NCBI RefSeq assembly: GCF_018343715.1
Contig: NZ_JAGYPL010000004.1
Span: 400,546-464,545 of the forward strand
DNA length: 64,000 nucleotides
Source of the DNA: Bacillus sp. FJAT-49711
GTDB lineage: Bacteria; Bacillota; Bacilli; Bacillales; Bacillaceae_C
Direction: 5' to 3'
Shown here piece after piece: positions 1-9,574 of the stretch. How positions within the stretch are numbered: position 1 is the first letter of the stretch; every line of letters begins with the position of its first letter. Below the pieces are notes generated by a model. It saw nothing but the letters and a program-made list of their open reading frames with translations. It ran no database searches and was not told where the DNA came from. Made by a program: the position numbers and the translations under genes.

Positions 1-38
1 CTAAACTAGATATTTAACACATCTGTCATCTCATTTAT

Positions 39-389
39 CTAAAGATGACAAAGAATATTAATAAGCTTACCGAATGGATCTTTTACATAAAAACGTCGAA
101 CCCCCCACGGTTCTACAATTGGTCCATACTCAATTGGAATACCTGCTTTTTTTATGCGAGTTAGTGCATTATCGAGATCATCAACTTCAATTGACAAGTC
201 AGGCACCGGTGTCCCTGAACCGCCCTCAGAAAGAAAGCTAATTTGAGTGTCCATTTTCTCATGCGAACCGTAAGTTGCAATAAATCCCATATCCATCAGT
301 TGATCAAGTCCGAGCACTTCTCCATAAAAGTACTTTGCTTTAGATATATCCTGAGTCCCAACATTGGCAACAATTCGTATAACCTGCAT
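39..389 (-). CDS. VOC (glyoxalase/bleomycin-resistance fold) protein
   Basis: A 116-residue protein of the vicinal oxygen chelate superfamily. The N-terminal half has the usual beta-alpha-beta start in which a strand is followed by an ISKAKYFYGEVLGL helix. The C-terminal half ends with the typical YVKDPFGKLINI strand. Length fits a single VOC unit that would dimerise. Members bind a metal and act on small hydrophobic or oxidised substrates or sequester drugs, but nothing here fixes the substrate. The start has a strong AGGAGG site 8 bases upstream. It is a single gene with no obvious operon partner. Confidence 0.85.
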   Translation of the reverse strand: MQVIRIVANVGTQDISKAKYFYGEVLGLDQLMDMGFIATYGSHEKMDTQISFLSEGGSGTPVPDLSIEVDDLDNALTRIKKAGIPIEYGPIVEPWGVRRFYVKDPFGKLINILCHL

Positions 390-998
390 TACTACATCCT
401 CCTAAATTTTTGATATATCATTAATAAATGAACTGATCCAATAGTTCATCTTACAGTGAATAAATTTATTGCATATCATCTGTCAAATCAACATTTCCAT
501 TGAACTCTGCACAAAAGTTCACTGAATTTCCCCTCGTTATTTTAATAACAATCAAGACTTTGTCCCCACAACCATTATAATTCCAAAATTTCATTTTCCC
601 GATCTTGCATTGCTTTACCGACACAAGCATATCCATATTTCGCCAATTTAGTCACTTATTTATCTTCTTATTTGAAATTAAGTTATGGACCTCTTGGCAG
701 CTTAAAAATATCAATCTTCATTTTAAGTGTCGAAACATCACAGATAATGCTTCAAATAAGTATAGAAAATATCTGAGAACCATTTTACAGAGTATTGGTT
801 CTATTATGTAAACACTTGCTAAAAGAACAAAGTTTTCATTTAGTGATTAAAATACAGCTAGATTAATGAAAGTAATATCACAAACCTTTTACATCAATAT
901 ACCGGGCACTTCAAATGGCTTGGATGGAGATGTCAGATTAATATCGATGTAGGTTAGATCCTCTCTTCACATCAGCTAGTGTACAATAAATATTTAAA
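390..998. other. Gene-poor interval, nothing convincing
   Basis: About 600 AT-rich bases between the VOC gene and the helicase 3' end. Short open frames exist on both strands but lack ribosome binding sites and recognisable sequence. Bases near 915-950 resemble the intergenic DNA at 26805-26845 (shared core CAGATTAATAT followed by GATGTAG), so this interval may hold an old copy of the same non-coding segment. Confidence 0.4.
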
Positions 999-3227
999 CT
1001 AAATCTGTTTTAACAAGTATTCACAAACCTTACTCGAACTAAGCCTAGCTGCTACATAAGGGGGCTGGACTCCTCTAGCGCCTTCAAGCGGAAGTCCTAA
1101 CCACAAAACTTTCTCGTCAATAATCACAAAAGGAAATGGAAAGATTTCATCCAGCCATACATCGCACTCGCTCCACTTTTGATTCGAAATAATGGTCAAC
1201 TTTATTCGATTTCCTCTATTTAGTAACTGTTTAGTCCATTCTTCGGTTAAATTGCTTTCTTCTGGCAAGGAAATAGTAATCGATGACTTTGCCGATCCCA
1301 TGTCTTGAAAAACAGCTTCCACTTTTCGCGCATGAATCCATCTTAATTTTGGGTGTTGGTTTTGAATCCATGAACCAATTACTTTTGTTGTGACCGTTTG
1401 TTTGTTCCTAACCTGATGGCTAACAAGTTGTCTCAGCGTCTTTCCCGAATACATGTGCTTTTCAATAAAATTTCTATTGCTGACGTGAAGAAATTTCCCT
1501 TTCGTTCTTGTAATGGCTACGTTAATCAAACGTTCGCTTTCCTTGCCAGTTATGAGCATACCCGCCCGATTTTGCGGAGCACTATCGACCGTATCAAATA
1601 TCATCACATCCCGTTCACTCCCCTGGAATCTATGGACAGTAGCCGCAATAATATCCGCTTGCCTGCGCTTTTCTTCATATATCTCTTCAAGAAGCATGCC
1701 CATAAGATTCGCCTGGGCACGGTATGGTGTAACATATCCGATCGATTTAGCACCACTTAATGTTGATTCATGAATCAATTGAAAAGACAGCAACAGCTGC
1801 CATAGATTGAATCTTGAATTCGTTGTTTTATCACTTATACAATGTAGACCTGTAAAGCTAGTATCCAGGAGCACAGAAGCTCTCTCTTTAAAAGGAGCAA
1901 GGCTTGTGATGCTTTTCCTGCTTTTATAAACACTTTCGTGATTTCCAACGAGTGAATGATAGATGTACTCATTGGTAAAAGCTGATATATCGGGGTGCAT
2001 CCTACGCTGTTCTTTTAATAAAAATAGTTGAGGGTGAAGTTTCTCTTCATTCAACCCTTCCACCACTCCAGCCTTATGGAATACATCTTCTTTCAGCCAT
2101 TTGGCCACAAGCGGGTCACGGCTTGATGCAATCGGAGGCAACTGCTTGAAGTCGCCGCAAATAATGACTCGCTTTCCCAAATTTGCGGCAAAAGCTGCCT
2201 GTGGTACATAAGCCATACTTGCTTCATCGAGGATGACAAGATCATAATTAAGTTCATAAACGGCACTATCACTAGCTGCTTTAGCAAGCGTCGTTCCAAC
2301 TATGAACGCATCTTTTACTAATTGAACTTCCTTCTTCCGGACCTTTTCTAGAATTCTCGTAATCTTGGTTTCTAGTTCCAGCAAAAGATCGGAATCTCGT
2401 TTACTAAAAGATAGAGCCAAGTCTTGCTTTAAGTGCCGCCTTTCTTCAACTAGTCTCTCTCTATCGTGAGCAAGGAGTGGGTCATGCTTTTCAATCATCA
2501 GATTTGTTGTAATTTCTTGATGAGCTGATAGAATTTCCCCGTTGAACCCACCGTAGCGGAGCACGTCCCCTTCTCGAAATCTTTTTTTCTTTTTTATAAA
2601 CTCAGTCAGTTCCCCCATCAATACATCGACAGCTTGATTGCTATGGGACAAAATCAACACTTTTTTCTTCTGAAAATATTTATTAGCTGCAGTTCTGGCT
2701 AAGGTGTATGTTTTCCCCGTACCCGGAGGACCCCAGACGAAAGTAGCTGGATTGTATTTGGACCGCAAAATCAGTTCATGGACATTACTCTTGATCTTTT
2801 CTTCAGGATGTTTTGTTTCCATAGAAGGATTCATCAATCTTTTCACTCTTAGCCGCTTTTGTTTGCTTTTTTTGATTTCTTCGAAGCGCTCTATTAATTG
2901 TTCAAGTAACTCCCAAGGGTCATGCAACAGATAAGCATCTGGGATGAGGTCACCGAAGTTTTTTTCTAATGCAACAATAATTCCCCTTCCCTCAGAGGAA
3001 AGCACCCTTCCACTACTTTTCATCATTCCCCATTCCAATTTTATGGAGGAACCAACTGGTATTCTTATTGAGATGGCTGTATCAAAATAATAGCTATAAG
3101 GACCGTCGTTTGATAACAGTCTTCCATTTTTCACAGAATAGCGGCTGCCTCCATACTTTTTTAAATGATTAATCTCTTGTTGCAGAGCTTGCTGCCATTC
3201 CTTGATATATGTTTTCGTTGTTGTCAT
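999..3227 (-). CDS. Superfamily-1 DNA/RNA helicase (DNA2/NAM7-like AAA protein)
   Basis: A 742-residue ATP-dependent helicase. Motif I GPPGTGKT is at residues 166-173, motif II DEAS at 334-337, and motif III GDFKQLPP at 358-365. A QRRMHP motif, the TVHRFQGSE motif V region and the VAITRTKGK motif VI follow. This order is diagnostic of the Upf1/Dna2-like group. The roughly 150 residues before motif I are an accessory region and the last 110 residues form a separate small domain seen in relatives. It should unwind nucleic acid in the cytosol, but its pathway is unknown. An AAGGGGA site precedes the ATG. It appears monocistronic; the group II intron ends about 200 bases upstream on the same strand. 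Confidence 0.85.
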   Translation of the reverse strand: MTTTKTYIKEWQQALQQEINHLKKYGGSRYSVKNGRLLSNDGPYSYYFDTAISIRIPVGSSIKLEWGMMKSSGRVLSSEGRGIIVALEKNFGDLIPDAYLLHDPWELLEQLIERFEEIKKSKQKRLRVKRLMNPSMETKHPEEKIKSNVHELILRSKYNPATFVWGPPGTGKTYTLARTAANKYFQKKKVLILSHSNQAVDVLMGELTEFIKKKKRFREGDVLRYGGFNGEILSAHQEITTNLMIEKHDPLLAHDRERLVEERRHLKQDLALSFSKRDSDLLLELETKITRILEKVRKKEVQLVKDAFIVGTTLAKAASDSAVYELNYDLVILDEASMAYVPQAAFAANLGKRVIICGDFKQLPPIASSRDPLVAKWLKEDVFHKAGVVEGLNEEKLHPQLFLLKEQRRMHPDISAFTNEYIYHSLVGNHESVYKSRKSITSLAPFKERASVLLDTSFTGLHCISDKTTNSRFNLWQLLLSFQLIHESTLSGAKSIGYVTPYRAQANLMGMLLEEIYEEKRRQADIIAATVHRFQGSERDVMIFDTVDSAPQNRAGMLITGKESERLINVAITRTKGKFLHVSNRNFIEKHMYSGKTLRQLVSHQVRNKQTVTTKVIGSWIQNQHPKLRWIHARKVEAVFQDMGSAKSSITISLPEESNLTEEWTKQLLNRGNRIKLTIISNQKWSECDVWLDEIFPFPFVIIDEKVLWLGLPLEGARGVQPPYVAARLSSSKVCEYLLKQI

Positions 3228-3474
3228 TTGCTTCCCCTTGTTATTCGGCTTTGTTCCAAATTTATATTTTGAATAATAACCTATGACCTAAAATAAGAGA
3301 TTCCTAGGTTGAAACTTTTTTCTAAAACCATATATAACAGAATGACCAAATGTTAAGCAATCTTTGGTCAATTTCTCTGAATACGCCTAAGTTTTCCTCT
3401 AATTTCCTCTTTTGAAAAAATGAATCTCAAAGGAAAATCGAGTAGGAGGGAGTGATTAACCCCCGACCTCTCAC

Positions 3475-3508
3475 ACCACCGTACATACCGTTCGGTATAC
3501 GGCGGTTC
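3475..3508 (-). ncRNA. Group II intron domain V
   Basis: A 34-base hairpin with GAACCGCCGTA on the 5' arm and TACGGTGGT on the 3' arm, closed by an inner TACC/GGTA stem. The CGC catalytic triad places the intron in class C. Together with the adjacent domain VI it supports an active ribozyme core. Confidence 0.88.
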
Positions 3509-3510
3509 AA

Positions 3511-4773
3511 CTAAGATTGGTGACGCAAAGTTTCGTAACGAGATAATAGACTTTTGAGCCCTTGGGAATTCCAGTAGGAGTTTCCAAGGGTTCTGTGTAG
3601 TATCGGACTTTTGGAGATTCTCCAATAACTTCTACGTGAGTTTCCCCATTCATAAGCCTTTCCTTTCGGAACGCCAAGTCTAATGAGGTTCCTCACCTTC
3701 GTGCTTGGTTTCTTCCAATTCTTCCACATACACATCCGAAGTCTTCTTCTAATCCATGAATCAAACTCCCTGAATACACTTGGCGTATCTGCCAGGGCGA
3801 AGTATCCGCACCATCCCATTAGATATTGGTTTAGTTTCTCTATTCGATATTCCATGGGATAAGGTTTCTTTCTTGAGGTAATTTCTCGGATTTTATTCTT
3901 CATCCGTTTCACGCTTTCTTTGGCAATCCGAACTTTGGGTTCTTTATGAAAGGTAAAACTGAATCCAAGAAATTTCCTCTTCCAAGGACGGTCTACAGCT
4001 GACTTTTTCAAATTAACTTTCAGCTTAAGCTTTCCTTCTATAAACAAGGTGATGGAATCCATCACCCGGTTTCCTGCTTTCATTGTTTTCACATAGATAT
4101 TAGCATCATCGGCGTATCGTACAAATTTGTGACCTCTTTCCTCTAACTTCTTGTCAAATTCGTCAAGGACAATGTTAGAGAGTAAAGGACTGAGAGGTCC
4201 TCCTTGTGGAGTTCCTTCCTCACTGGTTGTCACAATGCCATTTATCATGATTCCCGATTCTAGATATTTACGGATTAACTTAAGCAGGCGTTTATCTTCG
4301 ATTCGTTTCGCTAGTGTCCCCATTAATTTGTCATGGTTTACTCTGTCGAAGAACTTCTCCAAGTCGATATCAACCACCCAACGATAACCTTCCTGTATAT
4401 AACCTTTTGCTTTCCTAACCGCATCATGGGCGCTTCGACCTGGTCGAAATCCATAACTATGGTCTGAGAACATCGGGTCATATATAGTCGTTAAAACTTG
4501 GGCAATTGCTTGTTGAATGAGACGGTCTGTTACGGTAGGGATACCTAATAATCGCACCCCACCGTCAGGTTTCGGGATTTCGACCCTGCGGACGGGTTGC
4601 GGTGTATAGGTACCCTCAAGAAGTTCCATTTTCATGGATTCCCAGTGTTTCTTGATATGCTCTCGTAGGTTTTGTACGGACATCCCATCCACACCATGAC
4701 TTCCTTTATTTCGTTCCACCCTTTTCAGGGCGGAAAGGAGGTTTTCCCGTGACAGTATTCGTTCCATTAACAT
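3511..4773 (-). CDS. ltrA: Group II intron reverse transcriptase/maturase
   Basis: A 420-residue intron-encoded protein. RT motifs run in order: the IPKPDGGVRLLGIP region near residues 66-79, YGFRPGRSAHDAV near 107-119, DIDLEKFFD near 135-143, GTPQGGPLSPLLSNI near 188-201 and the catalytic YADD at 220-223. A maturase X domain follows, with the GWCGYF region. There is no HNH endonuclease domain, as is usual for class C proteins. It binds the intron RNA, helps splicing and copies the intron into DNA targets. A GAGGCG site precedes the ATG. The frame is uninterrupted. Confidence 0.95.
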   Translation of the reverse strand: MLMERILSRENLLSALKRVERNKGSHGVDGMSVQNLREHIKKHWESMKMELLEGTYTPQPVRRVEIPKPDGGVRLLGIPTVTDRLIQQAIAQVLTTIYDPMFSDHSYGFRPGRSAHDAVRKAKGYIQEGYRWVVDIDLEKFFDRVNHDKLMGTLAKRIEDKRLLKLIRKYLESGIMINGIVTTSEEGTPQGGPLSPLLSNIVLDEFDKKLEERGHKFVRYADDANIYVKTMKAGNRVMDSITLFIEGKLKLKVNLKKSAVDRPWKRKFLGFSFTFHKEPKVRIAKESVKRMKNKIREITSRKKPYPMEYRIEKLNQYLMGWCGYFALADTPSVFREFDSWIRRRLRMCMWKNWKKPSTKVRNLIRLGVPKGKAYEWGNSRRSYWRISKSPILHRTLGNSYWNSQGLKSLLSRYETLRHQS

Positions 4774-5330
4774 TGGTTACGCCTCTTTCCGTGAACAACG
4801 ATTCCACTTATGCCAGTTCTGCTCCACCATCTTGAAGTCCCCCATGGGATTCACCATATCCTCCTTCAAGCATGCCTTATCGGTTATCTGTGTTCATCGC
4901 AGGTTACTGAATGCCAAGATGTTGCTCTCTCTTAATTGTTCAGCCCTTCCCATTCTTCTCGAGTTCGAATGGTACTATGGCCTCTGCTGACTTCTGATTG
5001 TTCAGCTATCCATCACTGGATAGGTTACCAAGTGAACTTGGCGTTCCAATCAGACCTCCCCAGGTAAGAACGTAGTCTTTCCCTCCACCTATCTGCTTCA
5101 TTTACTACATACAACCTTCGGCAGAAAGGGCTTTGTTCTGTACTGCAAACTCACCCAATCGTAAATAGCCTAATATGAAGTTCGTGTTCCTCAGACCGGA
5201 GGTTTGCCGCTCGCTTCCTTCAGATTCCACGTCACCGTGGACACCCTTGCGTTAAGCTAACTGCTACTTCTGCCTTCGCAGTTCGGGACTTGCACCCTAT
5301 AGACTACGCCCATGCTGGGCGCACAGTTAA

Positions 5331-5357
5331 AAGGCAACTCCCAAAGGGTTAGTTGCC
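5331..5357 (-). terminator. Intrinsic terminator hairpin used as group II intron target
   Basis: The stem AAGGCAACT pairs with AGTTGCCTT around a CCCTTTGGG-like loop. On the minus strand it is followed by TTTTAACT and then the intron's first base. No minus-strand gene lies close upstream, and on the plus strand the hairpin is followed by a CTTTC tract, so it may work in either direction. Confidence 0.7.
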
Positions 5358-5558
5358 TTCTTTCAATATTTATTTTACCACTTACTCTCATCTTGGATCA
5401 GTAAATTATTCTCCCTACAAGTATGTTGCATTCATCATTTTTTCAAAAGTTTTATACTAATCTTTTGTTCTAAATCTAACTGTAATCATATATTTTATTA
5501 GAAGAATACATTATGTGCTTTTATGTAACACCTACCATATGAATGAGGTGAAGCCAAA

Positions 5559-5777
5559 ATGTTTGTTGTTTATTTTTTAGAAGACAAAAATATTTTATTA
5601 AATCAGCTGCTGAAACGTGTTCCATCCGTCGGTGAGAATATCATTATTAAAGGCCGTAAAGGTAAAGTTTCAAGTGTTGATCATATTGATGAAAAAAAGC
5701 TTCATGTTCAAGTTATTTTTGAAAAGGTAAATAAAAATAAACTTGTGGCAGATAATTCAAAAAAGAAAAAAAGGTAA
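5559..5777 (+). CDS. Small basic protein of unknown function
   Basis: A 72-residue protein with a GAGGTG site upstream of its ATG. The middle, PSVGENIIIKGRKGKVSSVD, looks like a small beta-barrel entry with a glycine-rich turn, and the tail is a run of lysines. No family was recognised. It is followed by a good terminator at 5840-5867, which supports it as a real, separately transcribed gene. Confidence 0.65.
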   Translation: MFVVYFLEDKNILLNQLLKRVPSVGENIIIKGRKGKVSSVDHIDEKKLHVQVIFEKVNKNKLVADNSKKKKR

Positions 5778-5839
5778 GCAACATTTGTTTCTCTCTTCAC
5801 TGAAGTTTTTTTCAATAGGAGTTTTTTTGCTCCATCATA

Positions 5840-5867
5840 AAGCCTCTCTTATTCGGAGAGGCTTTTG
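5840..5867 (+). terminator. Intrinsic terminator
   Basis: Perfect stem AAGCCTCTC/GAGAGGCTT with a TTATTCG loop, followed by TTTTGC. It ends the small gene at 5559-5777. Confidence 0.85.
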
Positions 5868-5896
5868 CATACTTTGCTTTCTATAGAGGTTCTTCA

Positions 5897-6118
5897 CTAT
5901 ACTTTGAATACTTCTTCTTTCGAGCTCTCTAATTGCATTCTTTCTAATTCTAGTTTTAATTTTTCCGTCTCCAGCAAGTAATTCTGATGTTTCATTTTTT
6001 CCAATTCCAGCTGATCATGAATGAATTCGCCTTTGATTTTTGCACTAGATCGCAAATGATCCGTTATTATTCCAAGTATTGGAACTGAACAAACCATAAT
6101 ACCAATAATCCACCACAA
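5897..6118 (-). CDS. Small membrane protein with coiled coil, PspB-like layout
   Basis: About 73 residues: one N-terminal transmembrane segment (WWIIGIMVCSVPILGII) and then a charged, leucine-spaced helix rich in E, K and L. The layout resembles PspB/YvlC-type envelope proteins, but identity to them is not established. The likely start is the TTG at 6118, placed 6 bases after GAGGTG. An in-frame ATG 30 bases upstream precedes that ribosome site and is unlikely to be used. Confidence 0.6.
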   Translation of the reverse strand: MWWIIGIMVCSVPILGIITDHLRSSAKIKGEFIHDQLELEKMKHQNYLLETEKLKLELERMQLESSKEEVFKV

Positions 6119-6426
6119 AGAAATCACCTCGTTTTTTACTGTTTTCAATAGTTTAATACATTATTGATAAGTTATATATAGTGAATATACGTTGGAAAAG
6201 AAATTAAGATTCAAAGTGATATGAAATATTTTTCATGCTATAAAAAACTTAAAATCGGAATACTTAATTACACGAATTTAGGTTCAAATATGAAATGTTA
6301 TTGACCTTTCTTAAAATAAGCATTGCTAAACAGCTCCACATAGCAGGCTGTATACGGCGGCATATAAGATACGGGTGAAATTTTTCACTTGATTACTCTT
6401 ATGAATAAGCATGTTAGCAATTAATG

Positions 6427-8475
6427 TTATTTCAACGGAATCTTTACAACATCGTCCAAATATTTTGTTGTACTATATCCTTTAATTTCTAATCTTTCAG
6501 GAATTACCGCCTCTTCTGAATCATGACTATGTAACGCTATGCTTTGTACTGTAAAGAAATATCGGGGCTGTTCGATTTCTTCATATACATAAGGGTTTGT
6601 ATAAATATCGTATTCAATTCCGTTTTTATCGATAAGTACTCCTTCAGAATCAAAATCTCTGGAACTAATTAGACTTTCATCCTCACCCATAATATTAAAG
6701 TCAAGCGACTGATATTTTCTATTCTCAATTTCATGATTACTAATGACAACATGGGTTGGCTGTCCTACTTCCACCTTGTCGATGGAGAGTGTACTACCTA
6801 AATATTCAAAGCTTTGAGGATATTCATTAGAAGCATCCAATTCGATAGTTTTTGGTTCTTCAACCGCTAATTCAACGGATAGGAATTTAATGTTAATGAC
6901 TTTTGGCTTTTCTACAAAAAGCGGTTCAAAATATATTCCATAAGAAAGCCAATTATTGTTTTCATAATAGCCATAGCTGTTGTACTTATCAGCTTCCACC
7001 TTTTTATTATTTACTTGTAGATAGTCAAAATCAAGTCCGTGTATTCGCTTCTCTGGTAGGTCATAAATATAAGAATAATTTAGAGTCGTCGCTGTTGGAG
7101 CTATCGTTAGTTTATCAAATCGAACTGGGATTCCTTCTACTTCTATTTTTTCATCCAATTCATATTCGAGAGAGGGATGTTTCGTTACAGGTATCTCGAA
7201 GTTCCACTCTCCTGCTTCATACGCCATGCTCTCGTAAGCCAAAGGACTATTCTGTCTAGAGGGGTCACGAATCAATCGCTGCAGCTTAGTGATTTTAAGT
7301 TTAATGGTTTCGTTGTCCGCTTTAATTGGTAGCAGACTAAGCTTCCCATGGTATACGTTGTTTGCTTTATTATTTAGATCGGATTTAAGGTCAGGGGGAT
7401 AGTATGTTGGGGATATTTCGCGACTCATGATTTCATGCTTATTTTCCGCAAAAACCCCATCATCATAATTCAACATATATTGGTTTTCTTTATCTGTATC
7501 TTCTATTTCATAAAAAACAAGGGTTTGTATATCATCAGCAACCACACTTTTAAGCTTAATCTTTATTCCATTGCTTTCCGCTTCAAGGTTCAACCTTTCA
7601 CCTAGGCCATGTTTTAAAAATGCACGCAATTGCTGATCTTCTTCCGTCCACGTATAGTAAAGATTTGTAAAAGACCCTGTAAACACTCCTATACCTATTA
7701 ATAAAGCAAAAACACCCGCAAAGATATATCCCATTCTTTTACGTTTCTTGTTTTTCTGTTCCTTCTGCATTTCCATTTCTGCCAGCCTATCTTTGACGTT
7801 TCCCATGAAATCAGCTGGCACATGAAAATTCCCCATCATTTCCGTAAGATTTAACATAGCATCCTGAAAGGCTCCCAAATCCTCCTGACAGTCTTGACAA
7901 TGATAAATATGCATCTCGAAATCAATCTTTTTTGATCGTTCCAGTGTCCTTTCTAAGTAATCGATGTAATATGTATGGTACTCCTTACAACCATCGAACG
8001 ATGACCCGAGCCCCATATCCTTCCTAAGAGACTGAATTCCTGAGAACAAAAATTCTTTCAACGTTCCCATAGAAATTTGGAGAAGTTGTGCCGCTTCCTC
8101 CAGAGAAATTCCAATAACATATGTAAGAACCACAGCCTCTCTCTCGTGGTCCTTTAACTGATCGAGTGCTTTAATAAACTTACTTTCCTCTAAAGCTTGT
8201 AAACTTCTTTTATGCGAAAGCTCTCGGCATGTATGTAGAAAAATAAATGTTACCCACATTTCGAACGATATTTCTCTATTACATTTAGGCAATTCCTTAG
8301 TCAGTTTTATAATGGACTCGTAAAAAAGCTCCTCTATCTGCTGTTGATTTTTAAGATAGGACCAACCAAGTATATAGAAAGATTGTTTATGTTGATCGAA
8401 CCAATCAACGATAGAATCCACTTCTTTATCTCTTATCATAGACATTGACATGGGGTCTATTTTTGCTGGAATCAT
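6427..8475 (-). CDS. Fused ECF-type sigma factor / zinc anti-sigma / DUF4179-like membrane protein (copy 1)
   Basis: A 682-residue single chain joining parts that are normally separate proteins. Residues 20-90 match sigma region 2 and 100-152 match sigma region 4 (EREAVVLTYVIGISLEEAAQ helix-turn-helix). Residues 163-196 form a zinc anti-sigma motif, C163-x25-H189-x3-C193-x2-C196, with the same spacing as RsrA. Residues 249-270 form one transmembrane segment, and the remaining 410 residues resemble the outer domain of DUF4179 anti-sigma proteins. The chain should sit in the membrane with the sigma part inside and DUF4179 outside, so release would need proteolysis or a conformational change. 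A GGGGGA site precedes the ATG. The paralogue at 9575 has the same layout. Confidence 0.82.
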   Translation of the reverse strand: MIPAKIDPMSMSMIRDKEVDSIVDWFDQHKQSFYILGWSYLKNQQQIEELFYESIIKLTKELPKCNREISFEMWVTFIFLHTCRELSHKRSLQALEESKFIKALDQLKDHEREAVVLTYVIGISLEEAAQLLQISMGTLKEFLFSGIQSLRKDMGLGSSFDGCKEYHTYYIDYLERTLERSKKIDFEMHIYHCQDCQEDLGAFQDAMLNLTEMMGNFHVPADFMGNVKDRLAEMEMQKEQKNKKRKRMGYIFAGVFALLIGIGVFTGSFTNLYYTWTEEDQQLRAFLKHGLGERLNLEAESNGIKIKLKSVVADDIQTLVFYEIEDTDKENQYMLNYDDGVFAENKHEIMSREISPTYYPPDLKSDLNNKANNVYHGKLSLLPIKADNETIKLKITKLQRLIRDPSRQNSPLAYESMAYEAGEWNFEIPVTKHPSLEYELDEKIEVEGIPVRFDKLTIAPTATTLNYSYIYDLPEKRIHGLDFDYLQVNNKKVEADKYNSYGYYENNNWLSYGIYFEPLFVEKPKVINIKFLSVELAVEEPKTIELDASNEYPQSFEYLGSTLSIDKVEVGQPTHVVISNHEIENRKYQSLDFNIMGEDESLISSRDFDSEGVLIDKNGIEYDIYTNPYVYEEIEQPRYFFTVQSIALHSHDSEEAVIPERLEIKGYSTTKYLDDVVKIPLK

Positions 8476-8829
8476 TAAGTGTCCCCCTTTTCTACATTCT
8501 CTTTGTAGGGATCTTTACAGATTGATCATTCTATTCATTAAAAAAACGAATGTAGGACATTGCAGAACCCTGTGAATGTTGCCACTATTTATTTCGTTTA
8601 GCTTTGTTTAATAGATAATTATATTGTACTCTGAATAGGTGAATATTTCAGTAAATTGAAGCGAGATCTTCTTAACCTTTTTGTATTTCGATAAATTAAC
8701 TATTTTTGCATGTTCTGATTGGCCAAGGCGAAGTTAATAGCTATGATAGCCATTTAAGAAGCAGAATCCTTACCGGAATCCTGCTTCTTTTATTGAAGCC
8801 TTTTTTACTGGTTGCTTTCACACTAATAT
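8476..8829. other. Leader of fused sigma gene and downstream hairpin
   Basis: AT-rich interval upstream of copy 1. I see no clear promoter shared with the second copy. A hairpin at about 8757-8790 (AGAAGCAG... pairing with ...CTGCTTCT, one bulge) is followed on the plus strand by TTTTATTG. It lies between the DUF4256 gene end and copy 1 and probably isolates the two. Confidence 0.5.
8757..8790. terminator. Terminator-like hairpin after the DUF4256 gene
   Basis: Arms AGAAGCAG and CTGCTTCT with an inner GGATTCC/GGAATCC-type extension. The uridine tract is better on the plus strand, but no plus-strand gene precedes it, so a role as a barrier for the minus-strand DUF4256 transcript is inferred. 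Confidence 0.5.
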
Positions 8830-9396
8830 TTAAACCCTTAATGATCCACGGAAACCCCTGGCAGCATAATAGGAATCTGCTCCATTATGGTACACAAAGA
8901 CAGTATCGTAACGACAATCACAAAAAATTGCCCCTCCCAGCTTCCTTATATTGGAAGGTGTTTTCACCCAGCTCGATGTTTTCATATCGAAATTACCAAG
9001 TTTCTGCAGCTCCCGGTATTGTTCTTCTGTTAAAATCTCTATACCCATGTCAGCCGCCATATCTATAGCATTATTTTCTGGTTTATGTTTTTTCCTTGAC
9101 TCAAGTGCTTCACGATCATAACAAACACTTCGGCGGCCTTTAGGACTCTCAGCTGAACAATCGAAAAAAATGTATTCATCCGTGTCCTTATCATGACACA
9201 CAACATCCGGTTCACCGCCAGTACGTTCCATTTCATAAAGCGACCATAGCTTTTCAGTATTAGCATCTAATTTTTCATGGACTTTGGCCCATTCAATCTC
9301 TTTATGAAGATTCATGTTTTTGTCAAAACGAGATTTTAATGTCCTAATCATTCCTTCACGTAGTTCTTGGGATAACATTCTTTTTTCCTTCTTCAT
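8830..9396 (-). CDS. DUF4256 family protein
   Basis: A 188-residue soluble protein matching DUF4256. It has an N-terminal helix with LSQELREGMIRTLKSRF, a central GGEPDVV and FFDCSAESPKGRRS segment, and the C-terminal YYAARGFRGSLRV end. The function of the family is not known. The start is placed at the ATG behind GAGGGGGCT; an upstream in-frame ATG lies before this site. It lies between the two fused sigma/anti-sigma paralogues on the same strand, though nothing shows that it belongs to their regulon. Confidence 0.82.
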   Translation of the reverse strand: MKKEKRMLSQELREGMIRTLKSRFDKNMNLHKEIEWAKVHEKLDANTEKLWSLYEMERTGGEPDVVCHDKDTDEYIFFDCSAESPKGRRSVCYDREALESRKKHKPENNAIDMAADMGIEILTEEQYRELQKLGNFDMKTSSWVKTPSNIRKLGGAIFCDCRYDTVFVYHNGADSYYAARGFRGSLRV

Positions 9397-9574
9397 ACTA
9401 AAGCCCCCTCGTATCATATGTATAGAAGTCTATCATTAACGGTAATATTCATTAATACTTTGCAAAATTGTTTAGCTGTATCCGCTATTTCGTTTTGTTG
9501 GCAACACATGGCTTCTAGAAATTTATTAAACTTATTACCTATAGATGGATTAATATTTGGTGCATACATTAATA

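Larger units (their letters stand above)
3437..5324 (-). mobile_element. Group II intron, bacterial class C (IIC)
   Basis: A complete retroelement of about 1.89 kb on the minus strand. Its 5' end is GTGCGCCC (5324-5317) and its 3' end is ...CTACTCGAT at 3445-3437. Domain V lies at about 3508-3475: a hairpin starting GAACCGCC (carrying the CGC triad of class C) with a short GAAC loop. Domain VI follows as a GGGGG/CTCCC hairpin. Domain IV carries the reverse transcriptase gene. Directly 5' of the intron is a terminator-type hairpin (5331-5357) followed by TTTTAACT, the insertion context expected for class C introns, which recognise terminator stem-loops. All parts needed for splicing and mobility look intact. 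Confidence 0.93.

Noticed and set aside
475..633. Short minus-strand frame with protein-like tail
   Set aside because: No ribosome site and no family recognised; too short to support by sequence alone.
605..811. 68-codon frame on the plus strand
   Set aside because: No ribosome site and no recognisable sequence; composition is that of random AT-rich DNA.
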